Part shown: positions 22,901 through 28,537 of the stretch, piece after piece
Numbering within the stretch: position 1 is the first letter of the stretch
Layout: every line of letters starts with the position of its first letter
Assembly: GCF_040807025.1 (NCBI RefSeq)
Contig: NC_090982.1
Location: 77,417,931 to 77,481,930, forward strand
DNA from: Struthio camelus
Taxonomy: Eukaryota; Chordata; Aves; Struthioniformes; Struthionidae
Reading direction: 5' to 3'
DNA: 64,000 bases
Position numbers and translations under genes: made by a program
Notes under the pieces: model-generated
The model's input: only the letters and a program-made list of their open reading frames with translations
The model's database searches: none
What the model was told of the DNA's origin: nothing

Positions 22901-25366
22901 TCACTTCCTTGGCAAGTCCAGGGCCCCTGCAGCCTGCGGTACTGCCCCAAACCCCTGGTCCCCCCCCCCTCCATCCTCATCTCCGAAACTATGGTGATGC
23001 CTGTGGCTTTTCAGGAACTGGCGCTGCCGATGCTCAGAGCAGGGGGACGGGGTGATGTGAGGGGCTGCGTGCACTCGGCATGCGGGAGCCCTGCTGTGGG
23101 GCAGTGTCATGCAGAGGGAGCAGCTCATCCATACATGGCTTGTCCCCACTCCCCAAGCATCTCTTTGATCTGCCAGGGTCGTGGGGGATTCTCAGGGACA
23201 TCCAGGAAAGGGGGTCTTGGGCCGTGTCCTGCTCCCATGCTCCCCCCATCTCCCTTGTCCAACCCTGCTCCGCTGCCCTGTGGAGGCCTCTTACCTTCCA
23301 GGGAGGTGGGAGGTTTCTGGGACCTTGTGCCCCTCCTGGCTATCCCTGATGTCTTGGCATCAGTGAAATGAGGCCCTCGAGCCCGGTCCCCGGGATGGGA
23401 TGAGCCCATGTGCTGAGGATGCAGGCAGGGCTGCCTGCACCACTGGGTGCGGCTGCTGCGTGTTTTCATCTGTTTCTCGTTTTGCAGATGCTGGGGTGCA
23501 AACTCAGCAATGCCTTCTCCGCCGCAGGCAGCCCCAGGCTTCCCCTGGGACAGCCAGGCAACAGCATCGCGCAGAGCACGCAGAGGGTCTGCCAGCCGCT
23601 GACTCCTCGCTAAGTCTCTGCACGTGTGGTGCAGCCAGGTCCTGGCCTTGGCGTGCCCACGTGTGCCGTGCTAGTTGACTGCAGAGCCGTGCCATGCATG
23701 AACTGCACATGCTGGTCCTGCAGGGGATCCAGGTGAGGGCAAGCCACCGCAGGCAGGAGGATATCCTCCGTTGCGGGCTAGCCCTCGGTTTTCGAGTGAC
23801 AGAGTGCTGTGCTCACAGTCCCTGCAACCACAGGGACACCTCCCCTCTGGGAATGGGCTTGAGGCTCTGACAGTCCGTGTCACACAGCACAGCACTGCTG
23901 TCGCTTCACTGGGCCTGAATTCACATCAGTAAGCAAAGATCCCCGTCCGGTTTCCAGATCTCTGTAATAGCCAGGATCTTGAATCAGCTCCTTCTTTTAA
24001 CCCGCATCAGCCCAGAGATATCCCCACAGCAGGTCAGGACAGTGTGAGCAGCTGCTAACTTAGTGATTTTGTCACCTAGCCCGAGCAAGGTTAGCTTAGA
24101 GAAACACTCAGCTTCAAACAGATGCAGAGCAACACAGGGTCACAGCCCCCGGCACTGAACCCAGCGCTCACACCGTGCCTAGCTGGACTGATTCACTGGC
24201 TTTCTGGGAGGTCGTACAACATTTGACCCTACAGGGACACATGAAAGGACTCTGCTTAGATGTGAATGTCAGCCTCCTTTCTCATTTTTGCTGACAGGTG
24301 CTAGAAATAGTGAAACAACCATGATCTGCTCTTAGAAAGTAAGCTGTGCTGCAATGCACCTCTGCCCGAGCTGGGAGGGGGCACGTGCTCCACGTTCACT
24401 GTGTGTATCTGTCCCTACCCCAGATCTCTGTCCACTCTGAGCTGTTCAGGGGAAGCTGAGGGCTACCCATTGCTGGGAGGACAGCATCCTGCCAGTCACC
24501 AGCGATGGGTAACGTGATTCATGTGCTCATGGTCATGGCAGTCACTGCTCACTGGTTTCCCTGTGGAGACAATGACTCATCCCTCCAGCACACCAGCCCC
24601 TGGTGTGGGGGGAGAGGGGTGCACCACAAATACTGGCAGCCTCGGGGCACAGCACAGAGGACAGCATGCAGCCTTCATAGGAAGAGCCAACAGAGCCCTG
24701 GGAAGTGCCCCTGGTCCTCCTGGCTCTGCAGAAGCCCTCTGAAGAGCAATCCCACCAAACCACCACTCCTATCTCCAAGGGTCTCTGGGGAGAGTAGGCA
24801 TCCCTGCTGACACAGGGACTCAGCTCACAGCTTCCAAGGTCTTTGCTGAGGACTAGCACCCATCATCCCTGCAATGGGGACGTTGCTCCGATGGCCCTGG
24901 GAAAGCCACGCACTCCTGCTCCTCAGGACACCGCCCACTCCTTGGAGGAACATTACAGCCCCCACGCTCTCAGAAGCTTTCCCAGCGCCCTGAGGCTTGC
25001 TGCCCTCCACCCCAAACACAGCTTCACCCCACTGCTACCTGACTGATGCCTGACTGTCTTGGGACTGATGTAGTCATCAAGTCCATCTTCTTCAGCACAG
25101 CTGCTCTGAGCCAAATGGGGTAAAGACTCATTGCAAACTAACGGAAAGAGGAGCAGCAAAACCTCTTCTTGCAGACACAAAAGCAACAAAATAAGTCAAG
25201 TCCTACCAGTTTCGCTGGCTTCTTCTAGGACTTCAGGATGAGGATCTTTCTGTTCCCATGAAGCCAGCAGAGGTGCATCTTCTAGGACTTCAGGATGAGG
25301 ATCTTTCTGTTCCCATGAAGCCAGCAGAGGTGCAAGAACCAGGAGAAAGGCCCATCTCAGAGTCAT
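167..25366 (-). CDS. Sushi/FN3 receptor-type protein tyrosine phosphatase (whole gene, 30 coding exons)
   Basis: A single-pass surface phosphatase predicted to dephosphorylate phosphotyrosine on cytoplasmic proteins. Joining 30 exons with matching phases gives 4,047 nt (1,348 residues plus stop) without a frame break. Order: signal peptide (about 1-20), short acidic linker (to 86), four sushi domains (87-384), FN3-like domains (385-711), membrane span (723-746), basic juxtamembrane stretch, D1 (about 810-1050) and D2 (about 1080-1340). D1 keeps KNRY, WPD (Asp950) and [10 protein letters not shown] (Cys983, Arg989), so it should be active. D2 keeps C(X)5R (Cys1278, Arg1284) but has WPM where WPD belongs. 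D2 ([25 protein letters not shown]) and the membrane-proximal ectodomain ([18 protein letters not shown]) resemble R2B phosphatases; the D1 start ([12 protein letters not shown]) recalls CD45. No orthologue name is assigned. Ligand and tissue are unknown. The 3' UTR continues beyond position 1. Confidence 0.85.
843..978 (-). CDS. Receptor PTP exon 29: D2 P-loop
   Basis: 136 bp, phase 2 to 0. Completes [20 protein letters not shown], a C(X)5R loop most like the D2 loops of CD45 (CRDG) and R2B members; then [20 protein letters not shown]. Confidence 0.88.
1247..1404 (-). CDS. Receptor PTP exon 28: D2 WPD-equivalent and cysteine
   Basis: 158 bp, phase 0 to 2. [15 protein letters not shown] has Met1244 where catalysis needs Asp. 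The exon ends HVLVTC plus two bases, so the P-loop His is Thr but Cys1278 remains. Confidence 0.85.
2005..2130 (-). CDS. Receptor PTP exon 27: D2
   Basis: 126 bp, phase 0 to 0. [20 protein letters not shown] is the YWP...YG block of D2. Ends NKQQ at donor CAG|GTGGGC. Confidence 0.85.
2521..2655 (-). CDS. Receptor PTP exon 26: D2 core
   Basis: 135 bp, phase 0 to 0. [20 protein letters not shown] then [17 protein letters not shown] is close to the R2B D2 core (FIVTQYPL...DFWRLVYDYGCTSIVMLN). Confidence 0.9.
3549..3628 (-). CDS. Receptor PTP exon 25: D2
   Basis: 80 bp, phase 1 to 0. [20 protein letters not shown] then AVFAD matches the DRCLPFL...SNYINAALMD block of R2B second domains. Confidence 0.85.
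4157..4256 (-). CDS. Receptor PTP exon 24: start of D2
   Basis: 100 bp, phase 0 to 1. [20 protein letters not shown] then [10 protein letters not shown] replaces the KNRY motif of D1. A second AG nine bases into the exon (CTGCAG|AAG) could be used without a frame change. Confidence 0.8.
4665..4814 (-). CDS. Receptor PTP exon 23: end of D1 and inter-domain linker
   Basis: 150 bp, phase 0 to 0. [19 protein letters not shown] closes D1 in the manner of R2B phosphatases (LEACLCGET); the rest is a charged linker helix. Confidence 0.88.
5593..5728 (-). CDS. Receptor PTP exon 22: D1 P-loop
   Basis: 136 bp, phase 2 to 0. Begins [17 protein letters not shown], completing [10 protein letters not shown] with Arg989, and ends [11 protein letters not shown] with the conserved Gln. 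All catalytic residues of D1 are present. Confidence 0.92.
5806..5963 (-). CDS. Receptor PTP exon 21: D1 WPD loop and catalytic cysteine
   Basis: 158 bp, phase 0 to 2. Contains LLWPDHGVP (general acid Asp950) and ends in GPVLVHC plus two bases, so the catalytic Cys983 is the last full codon. Confidence 0.92.
6387..6503 (-). CDS. Receptor PTP exon 20: D1 core
   Basis: 117 bp, phase 0 to 0. [20 protein letters not shown] is the KCxxYWP...YGD block. The exon ends in RIFHLQK, donor AAG|GTAAGA. Confidence 0.9.
7006..7103 (-). CDS. Receptor PTP exon 19: D1 core
   Basis: 98 bp, phase 1 to 0. [20 protein letters not shown] then [13 protein letters not shown] matches the TVxDFWxMVWE...IVMLT core of PTP domains. 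Confidence 0.9.
8035..8071 (-). CDS. Receptor PTP exon 18: D1 FIAAQGP segment
   Basis: 37 bp micro-exon, phase 0 to 1, encoding [12 protein letters not shown] before the GP of exon 19. This small exon is typical of receptor PTP genes. Confidence 0.85.
8526..8596 (-). CDS. Receptor PTP exon 17: D1 substrate-recognition loop
   Basis: 71 bp, phase 1 to 0. Encodes [20 protein letters not shown] then SYVE, matching the PYDxxRVxL...DYINA(S/N)Y block, including the phosphotyrosine-loop Tyr carried by the YDH motif. Confidence 0.88.
8860..8950. repeat. Short 33-bp tandem repeat
   Basis: Two clear 33-bp units (opening GGATGTAGAATTGTAGGGCC and GGATATAGAATTGGAGGGCC) and a third degenerate unit, in the intron between exons 16 and 17. 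Confidence 0.7.
9098..9185 (-). CDS. Receptor PTP exon 16: D1 KNRY motif
   Basis: 88 bp, phase 0 to 1. Contains [11 protein letters not shown], the invariant KNRY motif at the start of a PTP domain. Donor CAT|GTAAGC. Confidence 0.85.
9397..9470 (-). CDS. Receptor PTP exon 15: start of the phosphatase region
   Basis: 74 bp, phase 1 to 0. Encodes [20 protein letters not shown], like the helix before D1 in CD45 and other receptor PTPs. The donor GAA|GTAGAG is weak but gives the phase required by exon 16; reading on to GAAG|GTGCTG would not. Confidence 0.7.
9739..9806 (-). CDS. Receptor PTP exon 14: basic juxtamembrane
   Basis: 68 bp, phase 2 to 1. Encodes [20 protein letters not shown] and a few more basic residues. 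The donor is weak (AGAG|GTGTGG) but is the only one that keeps exon 15 open; a GTATGA donor seven bases further on would lead into a stop. Confidence 0.65.
9998..10103 (-). CDS. Receptor PTP exon 13: transmembrane segment
   Basis: 106 bp, phase 1 to 2. After PVPQLDSR come about 24 hydrophobic residues ([20 protein letters not shown] then FLLF), followed by arginines from exon 14, the expected stop-transfer signal for a type I protein. Confidence 0.88.
11157..11196 (-). CDS. Receptor PTP exon 12: extracellular stalk
   Basis: 40 bp, phase 0 to 1, acceptor CCAACAG, donor G|GTAAGTGGG. Encodes [13 protein letters not shown], analogous to the TxCVRIA segment ahead of the membrane in R2B phosphatases. 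Confidence 0.75.
11446..11692 (-). CDS. Receptor PTP exon 11: membrane-proximal FN3 domain, second half
   Basis: 247 bp, phase 2 to 0. The [19 protein letters not shown] motif corresponds to the VGD-x-Y-x-G-x-WNPPL segment before the membrane span of R2B phosphatases, then [10 protein letters not shown] as the FN3 F/G strand. Three sequons. Confidence 0.8.
11833..11944 (-). CDS. Receptor PTP exon 10: membrane-proximal FN3 domain, first half
   Basis: 112 bp, phase 1 to 2. Starts [12 protein letters not shown] and ends in an FN3 C-strand-like stretch before exon 11 (EHQLIVAAS). One sequon. Donor AG|GTGAGC. Confidence 0.7.
12206..12398 (-). CDS. Receptor PTP exon 9: FN3 domain, second half
   Basis: 193 bp, phase 0 to 1. 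The acceptor CGTCCTCCAG|CTG was chosen because it continues GYQ into [19 protein letters not shown] in frame; upstream alternatives bring a stop or odd residues. [20 protein letters not shown] is the FN3 F strand. Donor G|GTAAGG. Confidence 0.8.
12985..13082 (-). CDS. Receptor PTP exon 8: FN3 domain, first half
   Basis: 98 bp, phase 1 to 0. [20 protein letters not shown] and KGEILGYQ are the A-B and C strands of a typical FN3 domain. Donor CAG|GTACCAGG. Confidence 0.8.
13473..13763 (-). CDS. Receptor PTP exon 7: FN3-like domain with extra cysteines
   Basis: 291 bp, phase 1 to 1. Reads [15 protein letters not shown], then several cysteines (FPDAC, ATCQL, PTCEAE, FTCAP), then [14 protein letters not shown], the YxxxI strand typical of FN3 domains. 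The whole domain is in one exon. One sequon (NWT). The cysteine-rich character recalls the membrane-distal CD45 region, but similarity is too weak to name it. Confidence 0.75.
13791..13910 (-). mobile_element. CR1 LINE 3' fragment
   Basis: Read on the minus strand it has the avian CR1 3' hallmark (GTTGGACTAGGTGGTCTCC, then CCCTTCCAAGCTAAACCATTCTGT), preceded by the usual CTGGATGTGATCCTGGGCA block. It is 5'-truncated, as CR1 copies usually are, and sits inside a former sushi exon. Confidence 0.9.
13911..13961 (-). pseudogene. Relic sushi exon truncated by a CR1 insertion
   Basis: After a normal acceptor (CTCTGCCAG) the minus strand reads [16 protein letters not shown], the same opening as exons 4-6. 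At about 13910 it then runs straight into CR1 sequence and reaches an in-frame TGA at 13882-13884. The second half of the domain and the donor are gone. Inclusion would truncate the receptor in its ectodomain; skipping it preserves phase. Confidence 0.8.
15132..15374 (-). CDS. Receptor PTP exon 6: sushi domain 4
   Basis: 243 bp, phase 1 to 1, acceptor TTTGACAG, donor G|GTAAGTGG. Four cysteines ([17 protein letters not shown]) and Trp (GNWMYIQ). This is the last intact sushi domain before the FN3 region. The next sushi exon downstream is a relic, so exon 6 must join exon 7; both sides are phase 1. Confidence 0.82.
16960..16991. repeat. (TGCC)n microsatellite
   Basis: About seven perfect or near-perfect TGCC units in the intron between sushi exons 5 and 6. 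Confidence 0.9.
17162..17404 (-). CDS. Receptor PTP exon 5: sushi domain 3
   Basis: 243 bp, phase 1 to 1, donor G|GTAAGC. Four cysteines (KCPKPQ, LTC, VRC, MVC) and Trp (GGWIRTG). The acceptor is a TAGCAG tandem, so a one-residue splice variant is possible. It is closely similar to exon 6 in length and C-terminal layout (ST-G-W). Confidence 0.8.
18137..18361 (-). CDS. Receptor PTP exon 4: sushi domain 2
   Basis: 225 bp, phase 1 to 1, donor G|GTAAGTGG. Complete sushi pattern: RCQQPQWD start, LSC, IRC, a Trp and ENLTC; one sequon. The opening CxxPQWDxRLxF motif is shared with exons 5 and 6 and the relic at 13911-13961. Confidence 0.8.
19247..19429 (-). CDS. Receptor PTP exon 3: sushi domain 1, damaged donor
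   Basis: One complete sushi domain (residues about 87-147) with four cysteines (RCK, LSC, VRC, TATC) and the conserved Trp (SLWNET); two sequons. Acceptor CACACAG is good. By comparison with the other sushi exons the donor should follow TGT GAG G, but the next bases are ATAAGC, not GTAAGC. A GT donor six bases upstream (CCT|GTGAGG, exon end 19253) keeps the frame but removes the fourth cysteine. The given end is the expected ancestral one. Confidence 0.65.
19430..25038 (-). other. Large intron 2 of the receptor PTP
   Basis: 5.6 kb between the linker exon and sushi exon 3. I found no further sushi-like exon in it. It holds a 14-base A run near 19835, T runs near 21272 and 21522, and AT-richer DNA around 21400-22400. 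Nothing else is recognised. Confidence 0.5.
25039..25137 (-). CDS. Receptor PTP exon 2: acidic N-terminal linker
   Basis: 99 bp, phase 1 to 1, between acceptor CCGTTAG and donor CAG|GTAGCA. It encodes a Cys-containing acidic stretch ([19 protein letters not shown]...) with one N-glycosylation sequon (NES). No known domain is recognised. It is included because phases and splice sites fit exons 1 and 3. Confidence 0.6.
25207..25366 (-). CDS. Receptor PTP exon 1: start codon, signal peptide, duplicated segment
   Basis: The start is chosen because [17 protein letters not shown] is a good signal peptide and the exon ends at a clean donor (CTG|GTAGGA) in phase 1, matching exon 2. Residues 12-30 and 31-49 are near-identical 19-residue copies ([18 protein letters not shown] plus D or E), made by a 57-bp tandem duplication with one difference. 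Cleavage near residue 17 would leave the second, still partly hydrophobic, copy at the mature N-terminus. A further 5' non-coding exon cannot be excluded. Confidence 0.75.
25220..25333 (-). repeat. 57-bp tandem duplication in the signal-peptide exon
   Basis: Copies at 25277-25333 and 25220-25276 differ only at the final coding base. The duplication is in frame and adds 19 residues straight after the hydrophobic core of the signal peptide. Confidence 0.92.
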
Positions 25367-25374
25367 GTTAGCAT
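25363..25374 (-). other. Minimal upstream ORF overlapping the receptor PTP start
   Basis: The minus strand reads ATG CTA ACA TGA, whose stop overlaps the main ATG in the arrangement ATGA. Such start-stop overlaps can lower or couple initiation; whether this leader is transcribed is not shown. Confidence 0.3.
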
Positions 25375-25380
25375 AAAGTC

Positions 25381-28300
25381 CCAGGGCACGACTGAGGTCT
25401 CAGGCTCACTCGCTGCCTCTCAGTTCACCGGACTGATAGCAGGAGATGCGTGCACGGAAAGGAAGCAGCCACGCAGAGAAATTGCATGTGGTGCAAGAGG
25501 CTTCCTCATTGGAGAGGGAACCTCCGCCAGTGTCAGTGCTGCTTTCATTCTTCTCTTTTGTGCGCTGGGGCAACAGGCAACTTCACACCCCTTTTGCAGT
25601 CTCACAGCTCTTTGAGCTCTCATCTTCTGAGAACGGCCTTTTCAGCTTTTCTGACAGGAGCAGCCACTAGCCACAACACCTGGCATGCTTGCTCTCTGAA
25701 CAGATCTCAGAGGTCCCAGAAGGACATGTGAGCATTGCTGGTTCATAGTCCTCCAGACCTGGGGTTTTGCAGGAACACACAGAAACTGCATCAGGCTGTC
25801 AGGACAACCCTCCTCTTGTTATTGTCTGAGAACTTAGGAGGGATTGTGAAGAAAGGGTCCTTAAGGTGCACAGGAGGTCTTAATTACCCAAAAGTGCAGG
25901 CCTTAGGCCAAGGTTTTGGCAGAAATGGCTGGGTGCACCAGATTACGCTGAGGGCAGATGCTCAGGAACAAGCTGCCCGGGAGAGGGGGAGCACAAGTGC
26001 TCCGGCTGGTTGTGCCACAGGGATACCCTGGGAGGGGGAATGGGTGAGAAGAGCTTTTAAGGCAGCAGCAGGCACAGCCAGGAGATGCACTGGCAGTGAG
26101 GTGTGAAGAGGCTGCCAGTGACTGGCTACTGGTAGAACTGGCCATAGCAGCAAACCTGACCATCAGAGATGGCCTAGGGCAGCAGTCAATGAATTTGTGC
26201 TCCAGCCTGCCCAGCAGCTCTTGCCGGAGGTGCTTGGTCCATGCCCCAGCTGTAGCGCACAGCTGGGGAGAAATCATGTCCTGAAATCTTGTCCACACCT
26301 TCCCAGACGGGCCACCAGCTCCTTGTGATAGATTCCTCTTTTCTGTGCTCTCCAGGAGGGTCTGGGACTCTGAAGCTATCTATCTGCTTTATGCTGATGC
26401 ACATCCTTCACTTGATCCGCAAGCAATAGTCGTTTCCTGCCTTACTGGCCTCAGCACAGGCAGGGTGTGGTACGGTGGAGGGGGGGGGGGGCTCCCTCCA
26501 AAAATACTCTCTCCCCAGCAGTCCCAAAAATTTGGCCCATTATAGAAGTCTAGTTTTGGCATTTCCCCAGTGATGCTGCTTGGGGCAGGTGCTCCAACAG
26601 CCAAGCACCTCTCAAGGACGGAGCTAGCGTCTGCCTGGACGCCTCTCTCCTTCCCTCATGCACTCAGAAACACAACCTCAGCCTCCTTTCCCCTATCAAT
26701 ATTTAATCTCTTCCTGCAGTAGAGCTGCTCCCCAAGGCAGAGACTTGCCTTTCCATTTCCTTTGCTCAGACACAGAGCTAACCCACACAGAATTTCCCTT
26801 ACCTGACCACGTATTTGCCCTGGCAGAAGTGCCTGGGGCTCCCACGCAGCGGGCATGGTGCAGCCCACGGGTACCCAGGCGTGACCTAGCCAAGTGCGGT
26901 CGCTGGCTCTCCCTGCAGCACAGCACCCCACTGCCACGCTCTGCCTCAGGTGGGAGGTTTCAGTGGGGAAAGCATCTGCTCCTCTGCCTCCCACACCCAT
27001 GGGAACTCAGACACTGCCTCTCCCTGCCTCACGGTGCTTAACTCTACATCTGGGATTTTTCAGTGTGGGAGGCCAAGAAGGGGCTATGAAAGCAAACCAC
27101 CTCAGTAGGAAGAGATTCCCCTTTTGGGGGTCTTTGGAAAATGGCTAGGAGAATTCCATAAATCAAATAAAGCTGAAAAAATACAGCCTCAGTGGCTCTG
27201 TGCGCTGCTCCCAGTGCAATGGCTGTCAGACTAGACCCGTGATAACAGTATGACACCCCCAAAAGCCCTTTATTACCCCATCTGAAACCACAAATTCCAT
27301 AGCAGAAGTGTGGCTCAAGCAGCTGTCAGGAAGCCCTGTGCTCTCACTCACTCTTTCTCTTCACACTTCCCCTTGCACTGCATCAGAAAAATCCACTGCT
27401 GACCATAACCCAGGCTCTGCATAACGACAGGAGGTGTTGCAATACGGTGCCAGAGCTCCAAGCATGCCCTGAAATGACTTCGGGGCACACTGCAGTGCAA
27501 CGACCTGAAGAGAGGAGCAGCCAGAGCTTCCCGGGGAAGAGGGAGAGCAGCAACCCCCTAACACCCCAAAAAGCAGCTATGCAATGCAGGGCCCTGGGTG
27601 GGACAGCAGGGACTGGACAGAGCTGGTTAGGGCTCTAGTCAGCAGCTTTTCCAGAAAAAAAAAACCGGCAAGCTGCTCCAGGAGCTCAGCAAGCTTGAGA
27701 GAGACTCTCAGAGTCTCCCCTGGCAGAGGCCACCCTCCTCTCTCCCCCTTAGGAGCCATGTCTTGCGGTCCCGGAGAGATCACCTAGGGCCTGCTCCAAT
27801 ATTTGCACTGGGAGCATGTGGAGCTTGGCCAATGGTTAGGTCAATGGGCAGCAACCAGCACCTCTGTGCATCATGTGTCACAGTGCTCCGGCGGTGCCAG
27901 GGTCCAGGCACGCTGCTGTGCACGTGCCCCATTTTGCTGTGAGCCTCGCAGCATGGCCTAGTTCCCTGCAGCCTGCGGCTGCCACTGCAGCACAGCTGGC
28001 TCACTGCCTCCCTAGCCAGTGCATCGGTATTGGAGCTACGTTTCGCAGAGCTGTTACCACCCCATGGGATGTCGCTCCTGCACTGTGGGGATTGGCACTG
28101 CATGAGCACTGCAGGTTCATGGGGTTTAAGGCTGGTGTGTACCACCATGACCCCTCCAGAGTATGGCACTGGAAGCAGCGCATGTGGGCAGGTCTATCAG
28201 CTTGGGGTGCCTGCAGGCCACCAAGGCCTGGCACTCACCCCCTGGGGCTGCCCGCCCTGCCCCGTGTGCATCCCCACCCTGCTTCTCCCAGCCTGTTCCC

Positions 28301-28469
28301 AAGGCAGCTTGGCCATTGTTGGTGCTCAGGAGGCTCCTCCCTTCCTGGCCCCTGGTTCCTCAGCACTTGTCCTGCCTGCCTGGCTCCAACAGCAGTCTCT
28401 GAGCGACTGTCAACATTGCTTTGCTTCTGACTAGGGCCCTGCTCCTAGCCAGTGAGGGCTCTGCAAACC
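25381..28469. other. Intergenic region between divergent receptor PTP and CIMIP2B
   Basis: About 3.1 kb with no exon I can support. It contains a G run of 12 near 26480 and a GC-rich part from 27700 onward. It presumably carries both promoters, but I cannot place either transcription start. Confidence 0.5.
25501..25512 (-). promoter_or_regulatory. Candidate CCAAT plus ETS-like motif of the receptor PTP promoter
   Basis: About 140 bp upstream of the receptor start the minus strand has CCAATGAGGAAG: a CCAAT box abutting a GGAA core. I see no clear TATA box. The position would suit a proximal promoter, and ETS sites are common in leukocyte genes, but motifs this short occur by chance. Confidence 0.25.
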
Positions 28470-28537
28470 ATGGCTGCAGCCTTTGCCCCGAAGAGGAGCC
28501 AGGTCCTGATGACTCCCGAGCCCCACTACATCCCTGG
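28470..28537 (+). CDS. CIMIP2B: CIMIP2B exon 1 with start codon
   Basis: Starts MAAAFAPKRSQVLMTPEPHY and ends in the IPG of the first repeat, donor GG|GTAAGC, phase 2. An internal ATG codes Met14. The first ATG is chosen because its context (ACCATGG) is strong. Confidence 0.85.
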
